Source of the DNA: Prorocentrum cordatum
Taxonomy: Eukaryota; Sar; Dinophyceae; Prorocentrales; Prorocentraceae
Direction of reading: 5' to 3'
Assembly (NCBI GenBank): GCA_963575745.1
Contig: CAUYUJ010011514.1
Location: forward strand, 197,834 to 261,833
DNA length: 64,000 bases
Positions 54,880 through 63,659 of the stretch are shown here, piece after piece. The notes beneath the pieces are model-generated. The model saw only the letters and a program-made list of their open reading frames with translations. It did not search any database and had not been told where the DNA came from. Position numbers and translations under genes: made by a program. Positions within the stretch are counted from its first letter, which is position 1; every line of letters starts with the position of its first letter.

Positions 54880-55315
54880 GTCTTCTCCACGATTTTTTTG
54901 TTGTTTCTTTTATTCGTTGTTTGTTGTTTTTTGTTGCTGTTTTCTGTTTTCCCTCCCCCCCCGACGCTATCAAACAGAGCAAACGGGTCCTGAGGGAGAC
55001 GGGTCCTGGACGTGTTTTTTTTTGCAGCTCTCGGGCTCCGGGGCCCTCCCTGGCTCCAGGGCCGTGCCACGAGACGGTCCAGGATGAAGAGCCCTGGTCG
55101 TGGGAGAGGGGGCCCCAGGGTCCTCAAAGGTAGCCCTAGTCCAAAGGATGACGGCCCACAAAGGTAGCCCTAGTCCAAAGGATGAAGGCGCTCGAGAGGA
55201 CTGAGCTGCATGATCTTCAGGGCCATCTCGCAAGATGCTCTCATCATAGTAGCACGTGCACCAGGGTCCACGGAACCCGTTTCCCTCGGGGGGCCCGGTT
55301 CCTTCACGCCATGAG
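54880..55315 (+). other. Intron with flanking TGAGGTC repeat
   Basis: 436 bp, GT (54880) to AG (55315). TGAGGTC occurs at both junctions (54876-54882 and 55312-55318). Inside, GAGGGAGACGGGT (54992-55004) is inverted near 55270-55287 (ACCCGTTTCCCTC). A 27-bp direct repeat (AAAGGTAGCCCTAGTCCAAA, GGATGA) occurs near 55128 and 55159. It looks like another introner-type insertion. Confidence 0.55.
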
Positions 55316-56042
55316 GTCCCCGCGCTCGTGGCCCCGGGGCGGTGCGGCCACGCCGAGTTCGCGCAGGTCTGCTGGGCGTTCGCGACGCTGGCTCACACGG
55401 AGCCAGCCACCTACGAGCGTCTGGCCGCCGCCGGAGCCGCGATCGGATGGGGTGTGCTCCAGCCTCGGGACCTGGGGACTGTGGCGTGGAGCTTCGCCAC
55501 GGCGGGCACGGCGACGGAGCCGTTCATGCGTGCCGTCGCCGCAGCGTCAGTGCCCGCCGTGTCGCAGTTCGACCCGCAGGGCGTCGCGAATCTCTGCTGG
55601 GCCTTCGCGGCCTCGAGGGCGGAGTCCTCGGGCGAGCTCTTCGCCGCCGTGTGCCCCCACGCCGCCGAGGCGGCGAAGGCGGGGGCGTACAGCGCGCGCC
55701 AGCTGTCGAACATATCCTGGGCGTTCGCCAGCTCTGCCTGCCTCGACGACGAGCTCATGGAAAGCGTCGCGCTGCAGTCGTGCAGGCACATCAGGGAGTT
55801 CCGTGGCGCCGAGCTGGGAGCGCTGGTGTGGTCCTTCGCGACCGTGTCGGCGGGCGGCTGCCACGCGGCGGCCCTCGCCGAGGCGGCGGCCAAGGAGCTG
55901 GTCGCCTCGCCGGGTGCGCCCGACGCCTCCTGGACGGCGCGGGAGGTGGCCAACACGGTGTGGGCGCTGGCCGTGCTCGACCACCACAGCGGCGCGGCCG
56001 TCCGCCACGCCGCCGGCGTGCTCTCCCGAGCGCGGCAGGCAG
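55316..56042 (+). CDS. W-A-F-A helical-repeat protein, large repeat exon
   Basis: Continues in frame from the previous exon. At least five helical repeats appear at about 35-40 residue spacing: FAQVCWAFATLA, LGTVAWSFATAG, VANLCWAFAASR, LSNISWAFASSA, LGALVWSFATVS and VANTVWALAVLD. The conserved core is (A/S)-N-x-x-W-(A/S)-(F/L)-A, followed by a small-residue helix. This is the pattern of OPR/HPR-type RNA-binding solenoids, often ending in a RAP domain, which is not seen here. GC at third codon positions is very high, fitting a real exon. The donor is CAG|GTGTCG at 56042/56043. Confidence 0.78.
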
Positions 56043-56206
56043 GTGTCGGGGGTTCGCAGAGGGAGGGCCCTCCCAAGGTGGGGCTGGGGAGCGGGTCCAG
56101 CTGTCTGCTCCCGTTGAGCGCGTTTTTCCTTCTTCCAGGGGCCGCTCGCAGCGATTATCCGTCCAACCCCACCTTTGCCTCCACCCCTCCTTTGTGCCCT
56201 CCCGAA
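56043..56206 (+). other. Putative short intron
   Basis: GTGTCG...CCCGAAG, 164 bp. AGGTG occurs at both junctions. GGGAGGGC and AAGGTGGGGYTGG occur near the left end and inverted near the right end. Splicing here keeps the frame into GEALDMHLGQWW. Confidence 0.45.
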
Positions 56207-56305
56207 GGTGAGGCTCTGGACATGCACCTGGGGCAGTGGTGGGCCCCCCCTGCTCCCCAGCTCGGCGGGCCGGCAGTGCGAGGAGATCGAAGCAGGCAAA
56301 GCGGC
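56207..56305 (+). CDS. W-A-F-A helical-repeat protein, possible following exon
   Basis: In-frame continuation EALDMHLGQWWAPPAPQLGG up to a possible donor GCGGC|GTAAGC at 56305/56306. Low-complexity, no W-A-F-A motif. The gene's end is not found in the window. Confidence 0.35.
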
Positions 56306-56449
56306 GTAAGCATTCACTTTCGGAGGTCCACGCGGATGTCTTGGATCGGCGCTGGGCCTCCTTTCGGCGCCTCCAGCGCCCCCCGCGCGCCAGGGAGGGG
56401 CGGTCCAGAGACTAAATACCCAGGAAATCCGCGCGGACAGTTGGGTTGA

Positions 56450-57060
56450 TCTTTTCTACTTATGGGAATTCATGCTGTATGCCCCTGGTGGCTGCTTTGT
56501 CCCGTCTGTTGGGATTGTGTCTGCTGTGGCTCCGTGCTCAATGTCGAGATTGTGTTCATTGATTGAACGCCCCTTAGGGGCAGGTCCCAGCGCCCCACTC
56601 TGGTCGAACGTGGTCGCTTTGATGCGCTCGTGGCAAGTTTTGATGACTGCGAGCAGACTTTGTGAGGCATAGCGGCATAATGAACACACTGAGAAGAATA
56701 GCAACAGCCATATTGCACATAGTGGTAGTACGAACAATAAGGAAGTCACTACGAATGGTCTGAATAACCCATGGTTTTATGAAATGTAAGCATGCGACTA
56801 ATAAACAGATTGATCAGAAGAAGAGGGCAACGCAAACAGGAGTCCACAGAGCCCCAGAGGGCCAGAGACCGTGCAACAACCAGACAGGAGGGCCTCCAGA
56901 ACGAGACCTGCAGTAGTGAATCGCTTACTGCGCTCCGCTGGTCAACGTTGTATCATCATTGGCTTTTGCTTGTGTTAGAAGAGCTTTGGAGATACTTATG
57001 AAAACGTATGGACGAGTGATCAGCCCATTCAGCCCCCAACACTGGGCAATTGTTTGACAC
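56450..57060. other. Unique AT-richer sequence, no gene seen
   Basis: No domain recognised. Could be intron or intergenic. Confidence 0.4.
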
Positions 57061-57061
57061 C

Positions 57062-57261
57062 GTGTATGATGCCAAGGTGTGCGATTTCGGGGAGACGCAT
57101 GCGCTCGATCACGGTGGCCTCGTGGGGCAGGCGTCAGAGCAGCACGGGTCTCCGCGCTACATTGGCCCGAGCTGTTACACGGGCCGATAGCAGGTGTACG
57201 GAGAAAGGCTGGCCTGCTGCCTGAAAGAGATCCGCAGAGGGGCCGCCGAATTGAATTCTAG
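57062..57261 (+). pseudogene. Protein-kinase activation-segment relic
   Basis: The frame reads VYDAKVCDFGETHALDHGG, LVGQASEQHGSPRYIGPSCY, TGR and TAG (57188-57190). D-F-G is the kinase magnesium loop, and GSPRYIGPSCY aligns with the G-T-P-R-Y-M-A-P-E-C activation and P+1 loops, with APE changed to GPS. After the stop the frame continues QVYGERLACCLKE, compatible with the start of the next helix. No catalytic HRD loop or N-lobe is nearby. Fragment or exon of a decayed kinase. Confidence 0.5.
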
Positions 57262-57394
57262 ACGCTTCGCATAAGCCCACCTGCCCAAGCAGAAACGATG
57301 CCCAGACGAGTTACCCTGATCAGGGATGTTGAGGAGCATGCAGTGGAATCCTGGGCTGGGGAAGCCGTCGTGCCCCAAGACGGGGAGGATGGAG

Positions 57395-57592
57395 GAGGAA
57401 TCGAAGGAGGAAGATGAGGATGAGGATGAGGAGGAGGAGGAGGTGGGGGAGGTGGAGGTGGAGGTGGGGAGGTGGAGGTGGAGGAGGAGGAGGAGGAGGA
57501 GGAGGAGGAGGAGGAGGATGAGGAGGGGGAGGAGGAGGAGGGGGAGGAGGATGAGGAGGAGGAGGAGGAGGAGGGGGAGGGGGGGGGGAGGA

Positions 57593-57623
<31 letters not shown>

Positions 57624-58137
57624 AGGGAGGAGGAGGAGGAGGAACATAGGAGGAGGAACATGGGAGGAGGAATGGGGAGGAGGAGGAGGGAGGAGGATGG
57701 AGGAGGAGGAGGAGGAGGAGGAGGAGGAGGAGGAGGTGGAGGAGGAGGAGGAGGAGGAGAGAGGAGGAGGAGGAGGAGGAGGAGGGAGGAGGGAGGAGGA
57801 GGGAGGAGGGGGGAGGGAGGAGGGAGGAGGGAGGAGGGAGGAGGGAGGAGGGAGGAGGGAGGAGGGAGGAGGGAGGGGGGGGGGAGGGAGGGAGGGAGGA
57901 GGATCAGGAGGAGGCGGAGGAGGAGGAGGAGGAGGATGAGGGGGAGGAGAGGGATGAGGAGGAGGAGGAGAAGGAGGAAGAGGAGGAGGAGGAGGAAGAG
58001 GAGGAGGCGGAGGAGTAGGAGGAGGAACATGAGGAGGATGAGGAAGAGGAGGAAGAGGATGAGGAGGTGGAGGCGGAGGAAGAGGGGGAGGAGGCGGAGG
58101 AGAGGGAGGAGGCGGAGGAGGGGGAGGAAGAGGACTA
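57395..58137 (+). repeat. (GGA)n microsatellite, about 740 bp
   Basis: GGA, GGT and GAT triplets. At 57775-57870 it becomes GGAGGAGGGA heptamer/decamer repeats. Confidence 0.97.
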
Positions 58138-58480
58138 ATAATCTTAATCGTAATGCGGAGAAGACTATCAATAACAATACTAAGGCGACACATACTAATA
58201 TTATTACGAAGACTGATACTTTGACCACTCATACTACTAATAATAATGACCCCATTAATGAGCATACCAATAATAATAGTACTAACATGAAGAACACTAT
58301 CATGTCTAACACTAAACACATTATGGTAATAATAACAGTCATGTGATCAATAAAGCGAAGTCTATAAACTGGACTCATATTATTAAGAAGAAGCCGAATA
58401 AGAAGACGAACACGAAGACGACTACGACTCATACCAATAATGCGAACAAGACTAAGACAGCACACAAGCACTACTAAGGC
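58138..58480 (+). repeat. Decayed A-rich triplet repeat
   Basis: ACT, AAT, AAG, AAC and CAT triplets keep 3-bp periodicity (e.g. ACTAATAATAATGACC) over 340 bp, continuing the phase of the GGA tract before it. Probably a mutated (AAT/ACT)n tract. Confidence 0.6.
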
Positions 58481-58755
58481 TATCGAGAAGTATCATACGC
58501 ACCTCTCCGATGGAGTAGAGCTCAGAGGCGATTAATGCGTATGCGCCGCGTCGTCCGCGATGTTTCTGGCCGTTTCGCTAGGGACATCCTCGAACTTCTG
58601 AACATCGGTGGCACCCCTCACGCAGATCGTGACGTCAGGGTAAACACATGGGAATTTCAACATTCTAGCATACAACCTTCAAACACACATTGTAATTTCA
58701 ATGATTTTGACACCGATTCTCAGAGAATGGCGGTTTCTCCTGAGACATCCTCCCA
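58481..58755. other. Unique sequence, no gene seen
   Basis: No recognisable feature; a short coding-like stretch at 58530-58640 has no motif. Confidence 0.4.
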
Positions 58756-58759
58756 CACT

Positions 58760-59035
58760 CGAGCCCCGACGTACCTTCTGGTACCCCAGACCCCGCCTCG
58801 GAGCCTCCTGGGGGCCTCCTGGACCTGGGGCCTCCTGGGGCTTTCTGTACCTTCTGGTACCCCAGGCCCCGCCTCGGAGCCTCCTGGGGGATCTCCTGGA
58901 ACCTCCTGGGGCCTCCTGGGGCCTCCTGTGGTGCGGCCTCCTGGAGCCTCTTGTGGCCTCCTGGAGCCTCCTGGGGTCTCCTGGGGCCTCCTGCGGCCAC
59001 CTGGGGGCCTCCGGGGGCCTCCTGGGGCTTCAGAA
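58760..59035 (+). repeat. CCTCCTGGGG / GAGCCTCCTGG tandem array
   Basis: Units of 10-12 bp. A block with a GTACCTTCTGGTACCCCAG core and CCCCGCCTCGGAGCCTCC is duplicated at about 58770 and 58852. Related in spacing and style to the CTTGGGGCC arrays, but with CCTGG in place of CTTGG. Confidence 0.88.
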
Positions 59036-59214
59036 CTACATGCGCACACAGAGGATCGAAACTGCAACGCCTGCAACGACTGCAACGCCTCGAAACTGAG
59101 CTCCGCCCCAGCTTCCCCTTCTCCATCTCCGATCCCGCCGTCATGGTGTCTTCCTGCTTCAGACGACCTATCAGTTTTTTTGGTATGAGCCTGGGCACAC
59201 ACGTGCCACTTGTA
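59036..59214. other. Unique sequence, no gene seen
   Basis: TGCAACGMCTGCAACG minirepeats at 59068-59090; otherwise featureless. Confidence 0.4.
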
Positions 59215-59660
59215 ATTCTTTTAATAGTAATAAGAACAATACACATACTGTGACTCAGAATATTAATAATACTATGACAAAGAAGACGGATCATACTAGC
59301 AATCGTACTACTAACGCTAATACTACTGGTACACATCATTGCAACAAGAAATAAGAAGCAACACTATCAATACGAAAACTAATCATATAAGAGTACTATT
59401 AATCATGCTTATACTGTTATCAATGCTAATAAGAGGAATGCGAATCCTATGACTAATACTAGAACAAAGAATATGAATAAGAGTAATACTAATCATAATA
59501 ATAATACTAGTGATAATGATGATAAGAAGAAGAGGAGGGGGAAGAGGATGAGGATGAGGAGTAGGGGGAGGGGGAGGAGGAGGAGGAGGAGGAGGAGGAG
59601 GACGAGGAGGAGGAGGAGGAACAGGAGGAGGAGAAGGAGGAGGAGGAGGCAGAGGGGGAT
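59215..59660 (+). repeat. Decayed A-rich triplet repeat, then GGA microsatellite
   Basis: AAT, ACT, AAG and GAT triplets to 59525, then GGA to 59650. Same order of tracts as at 57395-58480 but reversed. Confidence 0.65.
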
Positions 59661-59819
59661 TTAAACAAGTTAGGTGCGCTTCCGTCATATCTGACGTCCT
59701 ACCCCTCGCTCCCATTCTTTACCATGGCGTAAATCTCCTTTCTATTCGCACAACCAGATGTTGCAACATGGCATAACATCACATGGCTTAGCATGGTGTT
59801 CAAGATCAACGCGTATCCT

Positions 59820-60520
59820 GACATAGCATGACGTGGCGACGCCCCAAAGTGGGGGTCTTTTGCGGCCCAGAACATCAACGAATCGACACCGAATGTGTAA
59901 TCACTTCCGATGGTTTTATCGGGAGGCCATTTTCTAGATGTTGGGGCCTACTTGGAAGGACCGAAAACCATGCCATGGCATGGCGCTGGAAATAATGACG
60001 CCAGCGCTGCAGCGGGAACACGATTCGGAATGAGCGGAAGCGCGGAAATGAGGCCAGCGATGCAGCGGGAGCACGATTCGGAACAAGCGGTAGCCCGAAA
60101 ATGAGGCCAACGCATCAGCGAGAGCAGCATTTTGGAATAAACCAGCCGCGGAAACGCGAAAGTGAGGACGCGTAGCCTGACATAGCATGTCGTGGCGACG
60201 CCACAAAGTGGGGGGGATTCTGCGGCCCCCCAAATCAACGTATCGACACCGAATGTGTAATCGCTTCCGATGGTTTTTCGGGGGGGTATTTTCTAGAGTT
60301 TGGGGCATGTTTGGAATGACCGAAAACCATGCCGTGGCATGGCGCTGGAAATAATGACGCCAGCGCTGCAGCGGGAACACGATTCGGAATGAGCGGAAGC
60401 GCGGAAATGAGGCCAGCGATGCAGCGGGAGCACGATTCGGAACGAGCGGTTGCCCGGAAAATGAGGCCAGCGCTTCAGCGAGAACAGCAGTTGGGAAAGA
60501 CCCAAGCGATAACCCACCTC
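59820..60520 (+). repeat. 359-bp direct tandem duplication with 53-bp subrepeats and palindrome
   Basis: ACATAGCATGNCGTGGCGAC occurs at 59821 and 60180, and the following about 330 bp match closely. Inside each copy are three 53-bp subrepeats (first copy: 60000, 60053, 60106; GCCAGCGMTGCAGCGGGARC, ACGATTCGGAAYRAGCGG) and the palindrome CCATGCCATGGCATGG (59968-59983; one mismatch in the second copy, 60327-60342). Confidence 0.95.
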
Positions 60521-60624
60521 CCAGGAACCCTGTGTGTAAAAAACCAGTACGCGAAGGGGAGCCGGACATTTCTCGGACGCCACCAGGGGAGAGAGGAGAG
60601 TAGTATTCATTGTTCAGTAATTGT

Positions 60625-60900
60625 GGAGGAAGGAGGAGGAATAGGCGGATGAGGAAGAGAAGGAGGGGAGGAGGAGGAGGAGGAGGAGGAGGAGGAGGAG
60701 GAGGAGGCGGAGGAGGAGGCGGGGAGGAGGAGGAGGAGGAGAGGAAGGAGGAGGAGGAGGGGAGGAGGAGGAGGAGGAGGAGGAGGAGGAGGAGGAGGAG
60801 GAGGGGAGGACGGAGGAGGAGGAGGAGGAGGAGGAGGATGAGGAGGAGGAGGAGGAGGGAGGAAGAGGAGGAGTTGGAGGAGGAGGAGGAAGAGGGCAAG
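60625..60900 (+). repeat. (GGA)n microsatellite
   Basis: GGA with GCG interruptions over about 275 bp. Confidence 0.95.
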
Positions 60901-60924
60901 CAGAAAGGCCAGAAGCCTCTTCGA

Positions 60925-61215
60925 TGCCTCTCGGAGTCTCTTCGTGTTGCTACCGAGAGCTGCTTGGAGTCCTCTTGGGGTGTCTTCGGGTCTCTTGGCA
61001 GTCCTGGGGGCCTCTTGGGGCGTCTTGGGTGCCCCTGGCGAGCCTCTTGGGGCCTCTTGGGGGTTCCTTGGGAGCCTCGTGGGGGCCTCTTGGGGGCCTC
61101 TTGGGGGCCTCTCGGGAGCCTCTTGGCGGTTCCTGGGCACCTCTTTGGGCCGTCTTGAAGCACCCTTGGGAGCTTCGGGGGCCATCTTGGGGCCATCTTG
61201 GAGGAGATCCTCAAA
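60925..61215 (+). repeat. GGCC/CTTGG array, plus orientation
   Basis: GCCTCTTGGGG units to 61205, immediately after a GGA tract. Confidence 0.9.
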
Positions 61216-61800
61216 GGAGGCCGTAGTACAATAGGGTCTCCTCAGGAGGCCAAAACGTGGCCAACCTTTGTGGCACAAGTCAATGATTTTGGGCTCTCTC
61301 GCCGATCTGTAAATATAACGGGGGACCGGGACTGAGGGGCCCCAGGCCGGCCCCCCGACCACAAATGCGGGGGATTGGGCGCCGGGGCGATTCTTGGAGC
61401 GCCCAAATCGTTCCAAGGCGGGCCAAGAGGGGCCCAAGACTGCCGCAAGATGGCACAAAAGGGTCTCCGATCGCCGAACGATCGCTCCAAGACGCCCAAG
61501 ATGGCCCCAGGATGGCCACAGAGGCCACCCAAGAGCCCAAGAGGCCTCCAAGAGCACCCCCAAAAGGGCCCCAAGAGGCCAAAATCGTCCCATTCCTTTG
61601 GGGAAGCGTATTTTTAGCATATACGGTTTTTCGGCCCTCACGGCGTTGAAAACGGCCTAAGAAGCCCCTCATAATGCCCCAAGACAGCCCAAGAGGCCCC
61701 TAAGAGGGCCCCAATATGGCCCAGGAGAGTCCCAAGACGGCCCAAGAGGCGCCCAAAACAGCCCAAGAGCGCCTGAAGACGGCCACAAGAGGGGCCCGCG
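61216..61800 (-). repeat. GGCC/CTTGG array, minus orientation, with AT-rich core
   Basis: From 61385, CCCAAGAGGCC / CCCCAAGATGGCC units run on the + strand, the reverse of the array just upstream, forming a head-to-head inverted pair. AT-richer cores lie at 61240-61315 (CAATGATTTTGGGC) and 61587-61665 (CCAAAATCGTCCCATTCC, GTATTTTTAGCATATACGG). Confidence 0.88.
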
Positions 61801-62110
61801 GGTAATTCAGCAGCGTGCCAGGAGAGCTCCAGGAAGAGCTCAAGAGGGGGAACCCGAATTCACATATCGACCCTGCCCACCGAAGACGGCCCCCCTAACC
61901 GCCAGCAAGGCCCCGAGAGATTTCCAATATGCCCTCCAGGAGCACCCGAGGGGCTCTCCAAACACCACCCAGAAGCATCTGGAGGCTCCCATGCAGGCTC
62001 CAAACTCGACAAAATATTTCCGAAAAGCCTCCCACGAGACACCACACAACTTGTCAAAGAGGCTTCCAGCCTACGACCCCGCGCGGCGGCGGGTTAGGCC
62101 AAATGCCAGT
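61801..62110. other. Unique sequence with decaying array units
   Basis: No gene seen; scattered CTCCAGGA/AGAGCTC words. Confidence 0.4.
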
Positions 62111-62119
62111 ATACATAGA

Positions 62120-62399
62120 TAGACGCACACATACACATGTATATATATATATATATATATGTATACATAGACATCCATCATATATGCATGTATATATACA
62201 TATACTTCTACATGCACACACATATATATGAACACATATGCAAACTTAAATATATGTATCTAGATTGATTGATGTATTCATCTATTTATGTATTCATTTA
62301 ATTTTTCATGTATCTATTTATGTACGTATCTGTTTATTATTCATTATTTGTAATAAACACACACATACATATGTGTATATATACATACACACATATACG

Positions 62400-62447
<48 letters not shown>

Positions 62448-62475
62448 TATTTATATATATATAAATATATATATC
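62120..62475 (+). repeat. (TA)n, (CA)n and TATTTATG microsatellite block
   Basis: TATATA runs at 62139-62160 and 62413-62472, CACACA at 62345-62412, ATTTATGTAT repeats at 62270-62335. Strikingly AT-rich island in a GC-rich window. Confidence 0.95.
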
Positions 62476-62564
62476 GGAGTAGGCCTGGGGAGGGGGCCCG
62501 GGCCGGTGCCGTACCCCCCCATCCCAGGACTGCCCGGGTCCGCTCCCAAACACGCCACGACACG

Positions 62565-62700
62565 CCAGGAGGGCCCTAAAGATTGCCAAGACAGCCCCAA
62601 GAGGCCCAGGACACGCCGAAGATGGCCTCAGGACGGCCAACGACGCCGCCAAAACGTCCCAAGAGCGCCTCCAGAGACCCCTCCAAAGGGCCCCAGAAGC
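62565..62700 (-). repeat. Short GGCC/CTTGG array, minus orientation
   Basis: CCCAAGAGGCCC / CAAGACAGCCC units followed by an AT-richer core (AACATCATCCATTTTCCGAT, 62702-62721). Confidence 0.8.
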
Positions 62701-62766
62701 TGAACATCATCCATTTTCCGATGGCTTTTGAAGCATATTTGCGCTCTCGCATGTTCCGCCTCCCCA

Positions 62767-62811
62767 TCCGTAGCCACCCCCCCCCTCTGGCTCAAGCCGC
62801 TCTGGCTCAAG
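62767..62811 (+). other. Decayed spliced leader plus 15-nt leader remnant
   Basis: TCCGTAGCCA, a C run, then TCTGGCTCAAG (62767-62796) is a spliced leader with an altered middle. It is followed by CCGCTCTGGCTCAAG (62797-62811), exactly the 15-nt length left when an older leader is spliced at its internal TAG. The ATG of the next ORF begins at the following base. Confidence 0.75.
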
Positions 62812-63132
62812 ATGGCCGAGCCGGCTTGCGCGGCCGCGGCCGGGGGCCTGCCCCTGGCCTCCGGCCTCCCCGCCCGCGGGGGTGGGGACGGAGGTCGGTC
62901 CTCCCTTTTCCTCCCCGCCCGCCAGGCCATGCCCCCGGGCGCCCCTGCCCGCGCCGCCATCGTGGCCCGTTGGCTTGCGGAGTCGCCTGCGGCCCGCCGC
63001 CGCCGCCAGCGGCGCGCGGCCGCCTGTCGCCGCGCGGCGCCGCCCCGGGGCTGGCGCCGCGGGCTGCCGCGGCGGCCGCCGGCGCGCCTGGCGCGGGCGG
63101 CGCTGCTTGGATGGCCGAGGGAGTTGTTGTAG
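62812..63132 (+). CDS. SL-led short ORF, unidentified, Ala/Arg/Pro-rich
   Basis: 106 codons from the ATG directly after the leader remnants to TAG 63130-63132. N-terminal MAEPACAAAAGGLPLASGLP is Ala/Gly-rich. The C-terminal half is very Arg-rich (PAARRRRQRR and similar), which could mark an organelle-targeting or nucleic-acid-binding segment, or only the extreme GC content (CGCCGC). No domain recognised. The leader position supports a retroposed transcript, but not that it is still expressed. Confidence 0.4.
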   Translation: MAEPACAAAAGGLPLASGLPARGGGDGGRSSLFLPARQAMPPGAPARAAIVARWLAESPAARRRRQRRAAACRRAAPPRGWRRGLPRRPPARLARAALLGWPRELL

Positions 63133-63534
63133 TTGATACGATTTATAAGTAGCAGTATCCATATCTATAAGCAGCAGTATCCCTACTTATATGTCGGAGC
63201 AAGTGTACATTATCATTGTACTACCTTATAGCTGTTGACATGCTCAGAACATCATCCAGTAGATCAAGTAAGAGATACCCACGGTTATATACCTCACATA
63301 CGATCTCATATACCAAGGTTACAAGTGTGCCAAATAACTACTTTAAGTTAGCAAACCTCCGAAAGACACTGGAGAAGCCCACGCGTGGAAAAAACTCGCG
63401 GCAATGAGAAAACAGGAGGGGTTGGGAACAGAGGAGGGGAGGACAGCGAAGAAGGGGAAGAGGGGCGGGAAAACGACGCACGTGGCGGCTCATCCGCTAG
63501 CGGGCGTTTTTCCCCCCATCGAGCAGGGGGCAGG
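63133..63534. other. Unique AT-richer sequence
   Basis: A local direct repeat (AGTAGCAGTATCCATAT and AGCAGCAGTATCCCTAC, 63149 and 63169) and otherwise nothing recognised. Confidence 0.4.
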
Positions 63535-63600
63535 AACGACGGTGATGATGATGACGGTGGTGTTGATGATGATGATGATGATGATGGTGATGAGGAGGAC
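63535..63600 (+). repeat. (GAT)n microsatellite
   Basis: GAT/GGT triplets over about 65 bp. Confidence 0.9.
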
Positions 63601-63659
63601 GAGCGGGTAATCCGCTGCAGCGGCTGATCCGCTTTTTTTCCAGATGATTTTCTCCGCGT

